From Lophium mytilinum (taxonomy: Eukaryota; Ascomycota; Dothideomycetes; Mytilinidiales; Mytilinidiaceae), in the NCBI GenBank assembly GCA_010093605.1, contig MU004195.1, forward strand, positions 436,708 to 500,707: a stretch of 64,000 bases of DNA, written 5' to 3'. Shown in pieces: positions 11,801-22,693 of the stretch; the stretch's first letter is position 1; every line of letters begins with the position of its first letter. Made by a program: the position numbers and the translations under genes. A model generated the notes under the pieces. The model was not told where the DNA came from and did not search any database. It was given only the letters and a program-made list of their open reading frames with translations.

Positions 11801-13530
11801 CTGTCGGTACTGGCCGTTATCCTGGCGAATGATCCGGAAACCATTGGTCTTGCCGCCGAGAGCATAGACAATGTAAAGCTTGGTGGCGGTGACCAGGCAA
11901 CGATCAATCTGATCGAATTCCTTCTTCAACCTCGCAACGTCCATGAAAGCCGACGGACGGAAGGAAGGACCCGACAAACTCTTGTTGACCGTGATGGCGG
12001 CGAACGCTCTCATGGGGAATTTGAAAACTTGGATCTGCTGTTCTTCATCCTTGGCCGGGCTATCTTCAGCTTCCGCGCTCTCCCAGCTGTCCACAACGTC
12101 CGCGTCACCGAGGTCAGCCTGGGCGACTTCTTCGACCACCTCTTTCAAGGCATCGGCCATTGGTTTCGGCAAAGTCTCTTCGATGTCGTGGCGAGTCTCG
12201 GGATCATCCAACTCCTTCTTGATTGAGATTGCTGCCTCCTTCATGGCCATCTCAAGTTCCTCGACTTCTTTCGCTTCAGCATTGGCCTTGTCATGACCGT
12301 TTGACTGTTTGTCCGCTTGTGCAAGGGCTTCCTCCACTTGCTTGTCGACTTGTTCGCCGATGCCACTCACGGCCTCGGAAACCGTCTCGTGCGGATTTTG
12401 AGTAGGGAAGTGCGAAGTCGCACCCGGTGAAATCTTGCGGGTCTTCGAGGCGGGACCCGAGACTTCGGATCCGTTCTCTTTGCCGTCTCCTCCCGACGAG
12501 GCATCCCTGCCATGCTTTGGCTTCAGTATTTCCATCTTGCGGGTCGGCGCGGCGGCGCTGGTGCGATCGGGCAGAGGGGTGCGATTGCGAGGCGACGCGG
12601 CGTTGTTGGCGCGCTCGGGGACGGGAGTGCGGTTGCGAGGCGTCGCAGCCGAAAGCTGCTCGAAAGGATTGACGTAAGTGAACATCGAGGGCTTGGGAGG
12701 CGCCTGAGGAGCTTCGAAAGTCGAGTCGCCGGTCTTGCTGTCACCGAAAACGCGGATGGGCAATTCGGTGTCTCCACCTGCAGGTCCAGAAGAGAACGTC
12801 TCCAGCTTCGCGTCTTCCAAATCGTGGGCAAGATCGTCGACCCGTGTAGCGGAGGAGGCAAGAAAGGCCGAGACCGGTATTGCGCCTCCACGGAGGTGAG
12901 CAGAAAGTTCGCCCTGGGGAGGTTTGGGGTGGTTGAGCAGTCGCAGCAGCAAGTCCTGGGGAGCTTCATTCGCGGGCGTGGCGTGTTCGGCTCGAGCGCT
13001 GGGCGCGGGTGAGGCAGCAGCCGATGAGCGAGACGCGCCCTGCGACGGCTTGCGCATGAAAGAGGCAACCAAGTCGGAGGCAGAGGTCGTGCGACCGTGT
13101 GCGCCCTGTCCTTCCGCCATTGACAAGTTCTGCACGGACTGCTGAGATGGTCGGCGCTCCGGGGCGCTGGCCTGATTCAGAGCTCCGGGGCCATTGAACC
13201 TCAGCAGGTTGAGCAGGCTTGCCGTCTTATCGGAGCTGCTCTGACCAGGAGCTGGCGTGTTATTGACCGAGGTGTTTGGCGACATGACGGCGGATTGGTT
13301 ATGAGGTTGCGGGCCTGAAGGCGCGGGCGAGTAGACGGGCGAGGAAACGGAGGGCTGGTGGTAGTGAGGAGCTTGTCCAGACGTATCTGGCGAGGTGACT
13401 CCCTGCTTCGCAAGGCGCGCAAAGAGCTCTGTAGCAGGTGTTAGCACGGTGAACAAGCGTCGAAGTTCGAAGCTGGATCTATTGAATGAGGCTGGCTAAA
13501 GAAGAGCCATGTACCGTTGAGGTCCGCCAT
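8801..13530 (-). CDS. EDC4: EDC4/Ge-1-like enhancer of mRNA decapping, 3 exons
   Basis: Exons are 13530-13515, 13428-9230 and 9181-8801, giving 1531 aa in frame. The 16-nt first exon encodes MADLN and restores the start MADLNELFARLAKQG, so the true ATG is at 13530. Residues about 20-470 are low-complexity Ser/Pro/Thr-rich and acidic. About 470-920 form a WD40-like propeller that opens FKFPMRAFAAITVNKS. Then come a charged linker with a Lys run and a long coiled-coil or helical segment at about 1115-1395. The C-terminal helical domain, encoded by the last exon, contains DPFHNLIVERLTWLEAVLD. Family knowledge: EDC4 (Pdc1 in fission yeast) scaffolds Dcp2-Dcp1 in P-bodies and promotes 5' decapping. 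The architecture and length fit, and no break is seen. Confidence 0.9.
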
Positions 13531-14021
13531 GACACCGGAATTGGCCGGGCCGCCCTTAGAGGATTCGAGTTGGGAGAGATCAGCAGCTGCAAGTGCACCT
13601 GGGCAGCCCGCGATGAAGAGAGGATGGAAGAGTGAGGTGGTGGTTGGTGCAGGTGTGACGTTGGAAATTTTGGAAGAGGTGTTTGGGGGACGAGATACGG
13701 GCCCGTTGGCGTACAATATGTCACGCTAACCGTAAAGAGAGCGGCCACCAGCCTAGCCAATCGGAGCAAAGGGCAATTGATAATGCGGCTCGCTCGATAT
13801 CAGCATCGACTTAATGGCAAGATAGATGAAGTGTCAGCGCTCGAGTAATGGAGAGCAACGTTGCTAGGCTTCTCCCGTAGCTGCCCATTAAGCTTGAGCT
13901 ATCGGTGATTGGAACAGCCTCCGCACCTGCAAGTGAGAGTCGTCGTTTTTATAGTTTTGAATTCGAAAGCAAGTCTATATACAACAACAAAAGGATTGCA
14001 CCCTGAAGACGTGGCAAAAGT
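13531..14021. other. EDC4 promoter and ENGase 3' flank
   Basis: About 490 bp between the EDC4-like start (minus) and the ENGase stop (minus). I see no gene. It should contain the EDC4 promoter; no TATA box is evident near the start codon. Confidence 0.5.
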
Positions 14022-16221
14022 CTATACTCTCAAGTCCACTCTACCGCTCTGCACTCTCTGACCATCAAACCCAACCCCGATTACCCTGCATTTGGCACCA
14101 GCATCCCTCATTTTATCAACTAGCACGTTGCAAAGGATAAACTCCGTGGCGTATGCCCGGCCTACGTTATCCCCATCTATATCAATTGAGAAATACGAGA
14201 AAGGGCCAGTGAGCTGGCTGTACGGAAGATGGCGTAGTAGTGAGTGAGATAATCCCAAACTTTGATCTTGAAAGTCCCACACTAGTCGGCGATGCTCTTC
14301 TTCATCCTTACCTTGATTTTCAACTCGAATATTAACAATCGTGCTAGATAGATGCGGAGTTTCCAGGGGTGCTATAGAGAGCTCGAAGATCTCAATTGAC
14401 AATCCGTGATTGTTCATCGTATCCCCTCCCTTCATTGACAGAGATAATTCAGACAAGCGAGGATTTTCGGGTAGACAGTCTGGAAGATGATTCCTTAAGA
14501 GGAGCTGTACAGTCTCCATCCTACCGCTTCCATCGCCGAGATCTACAAACGAGTATTTTGAGCCGATCCTGAGGCCAAGCGTTACGTTCCCACTAACCAA
14601 ATAGTTCTTGTAAGACATCTTAACCTGCAAAGTGCCATCGGCAGGCATATCGACCGTGAAGAGCCGCAGAGGATGTGTAATTCCCTTGGGTTCGTAGTAA
14701 ACAGCTAATCGAGACGGTTGGTCGAGAATTTCTCCGTGAAGAGATCTACCCAATTTATGACCCTGGTCTGGGGCTACTTGTCGGTGAACAGAATGTGGCA
14801 AGACTGACTGCGCGCCAACTTGCGAGTGGACTTTCTTCCCTCCATAGACGTCTTCTAGCTCAGGGCCATGCAACGCAAATGCGCGGCTGAAGTCGGTGTA
14901 GAAGAAGGACTCCGAGCCAGCAGGATACTGACGAGCTGAACGAGTGATGGGATACGGATGTACCTCCTGGACGCCAGAATCTGATCTCCCGCCGTGCGGT
15001 CGGCCATCGCACGTACAATCCAGGTCTTCTGTGAAAGGGTCCCCGTCCCACATAGCGTGCTCAACAGCTCTTCTCTGGGTCGCAAAATGCTCGAATGACC
15101 AAGCTGGTGCAAAAATGCCTACAGAAAGACCGGTCTCGGCGAGTTTGCTTACGGCAATGCCAGTATGCGTGCCGCCGCCGCCCTTCTCGGGATACGTCAC
15201 TCGAGGGTTGCTCAACTTGGATGAGTTTTGGGCCCAGACGTCCACACCAAAGTAGACGCTCTCAGAAGGGAAGTCGTGTTGCTGAGCGAAAGCCCTCGAT
15301 TCGACAGCTTTGTCCTCTGTCCAGCAGTAGTTGGTGAGTATTCCGTCACAACCCTGTGCCATTGGCAGATTTGCGACGGTCAAACTGTTTTGGTAGACGA
15401 TCTTGTTCGAAACGGTAAGAGCATCGTACCTATTTGAGATTAGATCTGACAGCAGCAACGGCCTTGCATTGATGTTGAATAATGGAAAGAAGGCTGTTCA
15501 AAACCACTGACCAGATAACTTTGCTCTCGGCACCCATAGTAGATCTCAACTGGTTCAGGAACGACACAAGGAGATTGAGATCCCACTCGCTGTTATCAAA
15601 GGGTTTCTCTATATTAATGAGCCATCCATCAAATCCGTAGTGCTCAGCAATTGCAGCGAGCTTGCTTGCAAATGGGAAATGCAGTTGGAGCCCCTCCGTA
15701 TTAACGACGCTGCTATTTTCAAGCATCCTGTTGTTTTCTCTGAGTGCTGGCTCAACGAGGAAAGTCCCGAGCACCTTGACGCCATTCCGATGGAGCGTAT
15801 TGGTCCAGGACGGGGGTGGGACGCAGACTAGTTTATGACTGAAATATACAAAAGTATTCACGAATTGGAGATACTCGCATGAGTAGCTTGTTTCGTCTAC
15901 GCCTACCCCTTGGCTGGATTCATAGGTATGGTAGTTTCCGCCGTAGTCGTGGCATAAGAGGACATTAGCTGACTGCTCTCCTCCTACAGGGCCAGGACGC
16001 AGTAGGAGAGGTGTATTCGATCTCTGGATAGGATCTGAGGCCTCTGTAGTCCAGTCCTCAAGCTGATTGAAGGTGTCGAAATAGGTGAATCCTTTAGCAG
16101 TGTCTAGCTTCTGTTGTCTGCGCCTCTCTTCTGGCGTTGGCCCAGTGTCTGGGGTGGGGAAGTAATGGCGGAAGCCATCTCGAATAGGTCGAAGGATGTC
16201 TTTCCAACCATATATATTCAT
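14022..16221 (-). CDS. Cytosolic endo-beta-N-acetylglucosaminidase, GH85, 2 exons
   Basis: Exon 1 is 16221-15512 and exon 2 is 15429-14022; the protein is 705 aa. The ATG at 16221 is chosen because the frame upstream has only a GTG and then a stop. The GH85 core runs from about residue 50 to 340: KGFTYFDTFNQLEDW, then LLCHDYGGNYH, VLGTFLVE and GFDGWLINIEKP with the catalytic Glu at 205. After the splice come YDALTVSNKIVYQNSL and GCDGILTNYCW. The rest is a beta-sandwich-type tail. There is no signal peptide, so cytosolic release of N-glycans from misfolded glycoproteins is the likely role. This matches ENGases that cleave the chitobiose core. The gene shares a 263-bp divergent promoter with ERD2. 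Confidence 0.88.
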
Positions 16222-16484
16222 GTTGAGAAACGGCACTCCATAGTGGTTGACGACCTCTCAAGCCTGCCAGCCATGACGTTTCAAGACTTTAGACTGGAGG
16301 TTTCATAAATAAGCTAGACATATTTGGTGAAGCGGCGTCATTTGCCTAGCGGCCTCTAAAACGCCCGAGCTCAAACTTCGTGTCGTGTTCTCAACTATCT
16401 CAAAACACCATCACCTCAGTACAAACGCACGAACTCACGCACAGAGACCTGTCGTATTGAGTCCGCTCGCTCTCCACCGCCATC
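16222..16484. promoter_or_regulatory. Divergent promoter between ENGase and ERD2
   Basis: The start codons of the ENGase gene (minus) and the ERD2 gene (plus) are 263 bp apart, so both must draw their promoters from this interval. I see no obvious TATA box facing either gene. Confidence 0.6.
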
Positions 16485-17401
16485 ATGAATCTCTTCAGGT
16501 TATTAGGTACGCGTGCCATGGGCGCAAGGCTGCGATCCACCCTTTCCCACGGTATGCGACAGCTAGCTAACAAAACCACCCAGGGGACCTGTCCCATTTA
16601 ATATCAATCCTCATCCTGCTACACAAGATGAAAACATCCAGCGTACATCTTCCCGCCATCCTGATACCCTGCGCACCCCATTGACCCCCCACAGAGCGCA
16701 TCCGGCATCTCGTTCAAGTCCCAGGTCCTCTACTTCGTAGTCTACGTAACGCGCTACATCGACCTGCTATGGACCTTCTACCTCCCCAAGAGCCTCTACA
16801 ATACTGTTTTCAAAATCCTCTTCATCAGCTCATCCGCCTATACCATCTACCTGATGATGACCGACTACAAGCCCACCCACGATCCGAACCTAGACACGTT
16901 CAAGGTCTCTTACCTGCTGGGCGCGAGCGCGATATTAGCAATCCTGTTTCCGTACCACTACAACTTCACCGAGGTGAGTTCGAACCTATGTGACTCGAAG
17001 GACGCAGGGTAGAGCCAGGGCGTACCGCTAACACGCAGCAGATCCTCTGGACCTTCTCCATCTGGCTCGAATCCGTCGCCATCCTCCCGCAACTCTTCAT
17101 GCTGCAGCGGACCGGCGAGGCCGAGACGATCACCACTCATTACCTCTTTGCGCTTGGCGCATACCGGGCGCTGTATATCCCAAATTGGATCTGGCGCACG
17201 GTAGTCGTGGAGAAGCCCACGCCTTTCTGGGATCCGATCTCAATCATTGCGGGCATCGTACAGACGATTCTGTACTCGGATTTTTTCTACATTTACTATA
17301 CCAAGTGAGTTGGCGCAGATCCCTGTTGGGGTGTGTCAGGATGCTAATGTTTGCGTTTCGCTAGGGTTATTCAGGGCAAGAAATTCAACCTCCCAGTGTA
17401 A
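16485..17401 (+). CDS. ERD2: ER lumen protein retaining receptor ERD2 (KDEL/HDEL receptor), 5 exons
   Basis: Exons 16485-16506, 16584-16642, 16695-16973, 17042-17304 and 17365-17401 give 219 aa. The first exon is only 22 nt and encodes MNLFRLL, the usual ERD2 start. Family motifs are seen in order: [93 protein letters not shown] and [16 protein letters not shown]. The protein has seven membrane helices and recycles HDEL-tagged ER residents from the Golgi. The length is that expected for the family and all phases agree. A second acceptor 3 nt upstream of exon 4 would add one Gln; the model used matches the family better. Confidence 0.95.
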
Positions 17402-18300
17402 TCGACCTGCCCGCGCGATTATAGAGATCCTTTATCCTTCACAATTGATCAATGAGCGATTACCCATTTTGTAACATAGATTCGGACACCTGCTATGTGG
17501 CGGATGATTCGGAAGGGGCGGTGGGACTCCGAAGAAGAGCTTATGCGACATTTTCAACGGCGTATCCGGGATACTGGAATGGCAACCAAATTTGGGCTGA
17601 CGGAAGAATCCCAGTTAGACTGGGTCGGGACACCCAGGGACTTGGAGCGGATTGGGAATTCGGTGGAACGGTACGGATAAGTACCAGGGGTCGCGTACCC
17701 TAGGAGTTCATGTACTTTACCCAATGGCATCACGAAAAATTCACAAACTCTTTTTGCAGCCCTTTCTGGCTAAAATAATCTTAACAAGTGCTATAGCTAG
17801 GGCCTCATTACCACCCCAGCAACAGCCTGGAAGTTACAAGCACTGATGCATCGAACATGTACCCACCTAAACTAGCCTACAGAACGTAGCCCTATCGTCT
17901 TGGGCCGAAACGCGCTCAAATGGTGGAGAAACCTACAGATCGAACCGCGTCACAGCTTTGAGCGGTCCCAACGTGTCCCACTGCGCGCATTACAAGTCCT
18001 CCCACACAAAGTCGAAGCAAAGCTACCGACTGTCGTAGAGGTCTACCGATCGGCATCAAACATCATGTCAACCTCCCTCTTAAGCACCCTTCGTCTGCCA
18101 TCCAACGTCCTCCAATCACCCAAAGCTGACATAGTTCGCCGAAGTGTTCTGAAATCCGCAGACTCAACCGCACTACACCCTCCGGTTCACCTTGAATGCT
18201 TTCCCTGGCGTCCAAGAAGTCGCCAAATCACCCATAAACCTTCTCCTCTCAAGCCCAGTAGGCCATGTCACATGTCCATCCCGTGACCTCGGCTTGGCGG
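17402..18300. other. Intergenic region
   Basis: No gene recognised in about 900 bp of ordinary composition. An open frame at 17452-17703 lacks recognisable motifs and lies just after the ERD2 stop, so I do not call it. Confidence 0.4.
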
Positions 18301-18440
18301 GGGTATAAAACATCTCCGCTGAAGCGACTCGATCCCTTGTCCAGAGGTGGAGGCTGGGGCGGTGGTTTCAACAGAAAACATGGTACACATACATGGTCGT
18401 CGTTGTGGTTGGATCAAAAATTGCTGACGAGTCCTTCATT
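18301..18440 (+). repeat. Dispersed-family unit (single, plus)
   Basis: TATAAAA at 18304-18310 is followed about 33 nt later by TTGTCCAGAGG, matching the family start-site motif, then GGTGGTTTCAAC, an ATGGT near 18380 and GGATCAAAAA near 18410. No CACGTG lies directly upstream; a related CACATG is at about 18268. This is a degenerate member. Confidence 0.5.
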
Positions 18441-18699
18441 ATGGCTGGGGGGGGAGTGAAGTGGTGCAACACATGCGTCGCCTTTGGGCAATGGAGAGGG
18501 GGTGTGGTGCGTTAGGTGCGGCGACGGTACCTGTGTTCTCAGTGATTCGAGTCAGCGGTGTCTACCGATGCATCTCTTCCCTTCCGTCCATTGGTGGTGA
18601 GATCGATTGGGGTGAGCAAGCTGGCTGTTAGAGACGATCGTCAACTTGGTTGCATGCTGGATGGCATCATTACACCAGGCAGACACCCCACAACATTTA

Positions 18700-19850
18700 C
18701 GTTTCTGTAGGATGGTTTTGCACGCCCCAATCCACCCCGATTCACAGGCCCCATCGCCCTCTTTTTTGATCCGGCGCTTCCACTCCCATGGCCAAGACGT
18801 TGTGGAGGTTTTTGTCCCTCAAAGCAAGATCCACAGACTCCTACAGGACGAAGTCTCCGCAACCAACAAGGAGAATTTATAGTACAACCGCAGGGTAGAA
18901 CACGTGAAGCGTGAGAACTCAGCCCCGAGACTCCGCCCTCACTCACCAAGCATCGGTTCAGCGTCGTCCGCCAGGGGCGGTCGAGGGAATGGGGAAAGCA
19001 CCTGACTCTCACGTGGACCGGGACCTCTATTCTCCCCCGCCGATGGGCAGGTATAAAAGGGCCAGTGCTAGGTGGCCGACCCCTATTTGCTATTTGGCCG
19101 ATGCTGTATTGCTATCTAGCCTACCAACCCCCCTGCGGGCCTTTCACCGCGTTCTGATTGGCTCGGATGGCTCTTAGGAAGGTTCGGATATTTTACTCTG
19201 CACGTGTAGTCTTTCCATTTTATCTACAGTCTTCCTATTTTAGTATAGCTACGTGTATAGCTACTTGCCTACCTATCTACCTGCCTGCCTAGGAGAATGC
19301 CTAAACTGTTAATTTCGCACCTAATAGAGGCCTTCTCTCTATCGCTGCTAGCCTACAAGCACCTACGTAAAGTCCTTATTAATAAGATCTTCCGCATACT
19401 TATTAACTTCCTTAATAGCGGGCTTACGAGCTGCTTTATAAGGCTGCGGCTGGCCTCTGCTCTTTTATTTTATGCTCCGGAGGAGCCGGCCCGGTAAGCG
19501 AGCCAATTAGAACGCGGTGAAAGGTCCGCAGGGGGGTGGGTAGGCTAGATAGCAATACGGCATCGGCTAAGTAGTAAAAAGAGGTCGGCCACCTAGCACC
19601 GGCCTATAAAAGCCCCTCCCCGTCTGAGATTCCTTTTTCAGAGATTGTACGGGTTGGGAGTCAGAAGAGCAACAACGGAGAGAAAGAGCGAGCATGCTGC
19701 AAAAGAATCCCATGAGATCTCGATGAATGGCTGGTCTGGGATTGCTTTCTTCTGTAACACCTGCAGTGCAAGAGCAGAATGGCTGGCCTTTAAGCTCTAC
19801 ACCATGCTGATGGCGTCCAACAACCCTAAAGGTACAGGGAAGTCCCACTA
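18700..19850. repeat. Head-to-head unit pair A, interrupted by a MITE
   Basis: The minus-strand unit has CACGTG at 18901-18906, TATAAA at 18881-18876, a start-like TTCGTCCTGTAGG about 30 nt on, then GGATCAAAAAA. The plus-strand unit has CACGTG at 19010-19015 and TATAAAAG at 19052-19059. It resumes after a transposon insertion with TATAAAAG at 19605-19612, followed by TTTTTCAGAGA about 30 nt downstream. The two units diverge from a roughly 110-bp core holding the two CACGTG boxes. Confidence 0.65.
19060..19604. mobile_element. hAT-type MITE, 545 bp
   Basis: The ends form about 106-bp terminal inverted repeats (19060-19165 and 19499-19604), starting GGCCAGTGCTAGG and, on the right arm, GGCCGGTGCTAGG. 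Differences between the arms are largely C/T and G/A transitions. It is flanked by a perfect 8-bp target duplication TATAAAAG (19052-19059 and 19605-19612). An 8-bp duplication with ends carrying CAGTG near the tip is typical of hAT elements. The 330-bp interior has no transposase and is moderately AT-rich, with TACCTAC and TGCC-type runs. It is non-autonomous. Confidence 0.82.
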
Positions 19851-19959
19851 GAAACCTTTGCGCATACGCAGCAGCAGGTCGAGGCGACGTCTACCATCTA
19901 CAACAGATGGTGCCATTCAGCGCTCTGCAAATCTCTCTCCGCCAAATCCCGAACGCGCC

Positions 19960-20420
19960 CATGACATCGTTTGTGTCTCGGTTTTACACCAGACCCAGCG
20001 ACACCATGAAAGGATTCTTTTCTTGCTTTTATATCCCGCCCCCAGAGCCATGACAATGCGTACATATTGGGTTTTGATCCTTGGAAGCACCCCGAGAGTC
20101 GCTGGACAACAAATCTACAGCTGACGAGGCGAAGATTTATAGGAGAATTGGAGAGGACACGTGAGATACATGAGACACGTGAACGGAGCAAGATCGCGGG
20201 CAAGGAGTTCACGTGGTAGAGCGTTCAGGAACGACCTGGGACTTCACATTCACGTGAACGACCGGGATCCTCAGGAGGTATAAATTCGGCATGTTCTTCG
20301 GTTTGTACCTAGTCTTCATGGGTCGAGAGGTGGGAGATTGTATCCTAGGGGAGTACATCGCGATGATGGAGGCAAAACGGGACAATGCAGCGAAGAATGG
20401 AGGTGTGGATCAAACTGGAC
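19960..20420. repeat. Head-to-head unit pair B
   Basis: The minus unit has CACGTG at 20176-20181 and 20158-20163, TATAAA at 20141-20136, then TTGTCCAGCGA about 32 nt on, followed by AAGGATCAAAA and CATGGCTCTGGGGG. The plus unit has CACGTG at 20210-20215 and 20251-20256, TATAAAT at 20279-20285, then GGTGGGAGATTG and a GATGATGG repeat start. Four CACGTG boxes lie within 100 bp between the two TATA boxes. Confidence 0.65.
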
Positions 20421-20429
20421 GGACCGCAT

Positions 20430-20798
20430 GCCCAATGGCTGCAGTGTTGGTTTTCAGAAGATAGGAAGAAATTGGGAAGAGCGTAGATGAGCGGGAGTTA
20501 AACTTAATAGTGGCCTGCGCCACATGCAAGTATAATTAACGGACAACGTTTTGCTTCTATGGTCAGTAGCGAAAACAAGGGCGTTAAGAGGAAAGGAATG
20601 TTAATATTCTGCTAAGCTTCATCAGTGTGCGATGAAAATATGATCGCGATTGACGCGTCAAGCTGTTGGAGCTCGGACCGATGACGTAGGACTGTTTACA
20701 TACCGCGCATCACCATCTGGCATCCCACCCTTTCCGTCTCAACTCCAGACCTGTCAATCATTACATTTATACCAGCAGAACTTCCAATACCTCGCAAG
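20430..20798. promoter_or_regulatory. Upstream region of the multi-SAP gene
   Basis: No gene is seen here. An MluI-type ACGCGT lies near 20655 and a pyrimidine-rich leader precedes the ATG at 20799. ACGCGT is the core of MBF-type cell-cycle boxes, but one copy is weak evidence. Confidence 0.35.
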
Positions 20799-22115
20799 AT
20801 GCCTCGTACTAAACGTCCACTTGCTGAAGCTGATCCCAATGCCTCCGCTGGCCGGGTGACACGCTCCAAAGTGGTCAGATCCGACGGACCCAAGGGTAAA
20901 GAAAACAAAACGGCGTCAGGGGCGTTTGAAAGCAAGAAGTATAGCAACAAATCGAAATCCTTGACGAAACACGCGGAGAAAGATGTAGGGCTCGAGGGAT
21001 ACGCCAACGTATCAGACAATCGACTGGGATGGCTCCTACTGGATCGAGGACTTCCCTATGGTAGAACGGACGAAAGGGACGTGATGATCATGCGTCTCGA
21101 GATATCAGATGCACTCGCGAAGGAATTGAACGTACCACTTTATATCCCGCCAAACTTCCCGCCGTCCAAAGCGGACAAGAGCAAGGCCGAGGCCATCAAT
21201 CTCAGGAAGCAGACCGATTTTGCCTCCAAGGACAATAGCAAGCTCCGGTCGATGCTAGAAGCCCGCAAGCTGTCTACACTAGGACCACGGGATGAGCTAG
21301 TTCAGCGCTTGGAGGCGCACCCGATGGTCGACTATGAGCAATACACCACGGATGAGTTATCGGCAATGGCGTCGCGACGACACATGAGAACGGGCGCCAC
21401 TGGTCCGAAGGCTGTGAAGATTGCACGTTTGCGCATGAATGACGAACTAAAACGCGATACGGGAAATACGCCAGAAGGTGAATTATATGGCTGTATATCT
21501 GCCATAGAAATGTTTGTAGGCGCGTTTCGGCGAGAGAAAAATAGAGTCCTACGCGGCGACTACTCATTCGTTAAAAGTTTCGGCTGTCGGCCTGCACCAA
21601 CTCTCAAGGAGCTTCTACACGAACGCAACTTACCGGAGTCTGGAAATATAGCAACAAAGTTGGAGCGGTTGCGTAAGGACGATGCATCCAGGGGAACGCC
21701 GTTTGCGACACGCATCTTCGAAAAGCAGATCAGCGATGCACGGTCCGAATGGGAGAGATTACGAGTGAAGTTCGAAGAATTTACAGGACGTCCTCTTCGA
21801 TGTGTTTCGGAGGATCTAAACGTGGAAAACAAGTTGCATCAACGCGACCCAATCTACAACGCCCCAAAAGATGACCCTCCAGTCAAACACATGGTTAACT
21901 ATGACTGGCGCAGTTCGCACTGGGCTGATCGGAGCTTGCATCAGCTGCTGGATATTGCAAAGAGTCGGGGTATGCCACATGCCAATGGAGCACCAAAGGC
22001 TGCAATGATCAAGTGGCTCGAGACGGGGGAGCTTGACTACGAAGAATACTACACTACAGCCCTTTACGCTATGTGTTCAGAAAGAAACATCAGCGTCAAA
22101 TCGGCCGAGAAGTAG
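20799..22115 (+). CDS. Multi-SAP-domain nuclear protein, probably shortened by one amber codon
   Basis: Single-exon frame of 438 aa. The N terminus MPRTKRPLAEADPNAS is basic and nuclear-like. At least five SAP-type helix-loop-helix repeats follow: LGWLLLDRGLPYGRTDERDV, LRSMLEARKLSTLGPRDELV, LSAMASRRHMRTGATGPKAV, LKELLHERNLPESGNIATKL and LHQLLDIAKSRGMPHANGAP. SAP motifs bind AT-rich scaffold DNA, so a chromatin role is likely. A last repeat begins ALYAMCSERNISVKSAEK and is cut by TAG at 22113-22115. The same frame continues VEIIRLLKEHED and then stops at 22154, which is exactly how a SAP motif ends. A CAG to TAG change is the simplest explanation. Losing 12 residues may be tolerated. Confidence 0.75.
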   Translation: MPRTKRPLAEADPNASAGRVTRSKVVRSDGPKGKENKTASGAFESKKYSNKSKSLTKHAEKDVGLEGYANVSDNRLGWLLLDRGLPYGRTDERDVMIMRLEISDALAKELNVPLYIPPNFPPSKADKSKAEAINLRKQTDFASKDNSKLRSMLEARKLSTLGPRDELVQRLEAHPMVDYEQYTTDELSAMASRRHMRTGATGPKAVKIARLRMNDELKRDTGNTPEGELYGCISAIEMFVGAFRREKNRVLRGDYSFVKSFGCRPAPTLKELLHERNLPESGNIATKLERLRKDDASRGTPFATRIFEKQISDARSEWERLRVKFEEFTGRPLRCVSEDLNVENKLHQRDPIYNAPKDDPPVKHMVNYDWRSSHWADRSLHQLLDIAKSRGMPHANGAPKAAMIKWLETGELDYEEYYTTALYAMCSERNISVKSAEK

Positions 22116-22154
22116 GTCGAGATCATTAGACTGCTGAAAGAGCATGAAGACTAG

Positions 22155-22693
22155 CTCACTCTTAGCGCCGGCCATACTCACTTCAAGGATCCGGAGCAGA
22201 TTTCAGTGACGTTAAGACCTGGGCACGATGTATTGCGCATGAACAGATCTGTTCTAGAAGAGGCATGATTTATACTAGCCCTGCACGAACCTATTTCTAT
22301 CCGTACAAAGGCTAGCCAGATGCCATTTACTGTCTTCCAACTTACAGTCACGTGACTCATAGAGATTATAGGTTTACAAAATAATTCATCAATATTAAGC
22401 TTGATCTCACCGTTCCAGCAAGAAGCACAGCGGCATTCATGTACCGTTCTGCTTCCACAATTGAACTCTCGCGTCGTTTTGAGGTCCTTTGACCTTAGCG
22501 AAACATTCAAAGTACCCTCCGGCACATTCCAGCCATTAGGGAAGCGGCGCTGCTGTCATCCACAAAAAGAACGCTAAAACGCAAACGCTCACCACAAAGT
22601 GTCGCAACGTACTCCATCTCATCGGTGTCTGCTTTCCCAATATTTCCTAATTACTATCCTAAAATACAACAAGAACAACGAAGTATCGGCGTT
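22155..22693. other. Intergenic region
   Basis: No gene recognised in about 540 bp. A CACGTGAC site lies near 22349 and a palindromic GTCACGTGAC context is visible. The region probably contains the 3' end of the SAP gene and the promoter of the next gene. Confidence 0.4.

Noticed and set aside
17452-17703. Plus-strand 83-codon frame just after ERD2
   Set aside because: No domain; it overlaps another equally long open frame, and composition is like the flanks.
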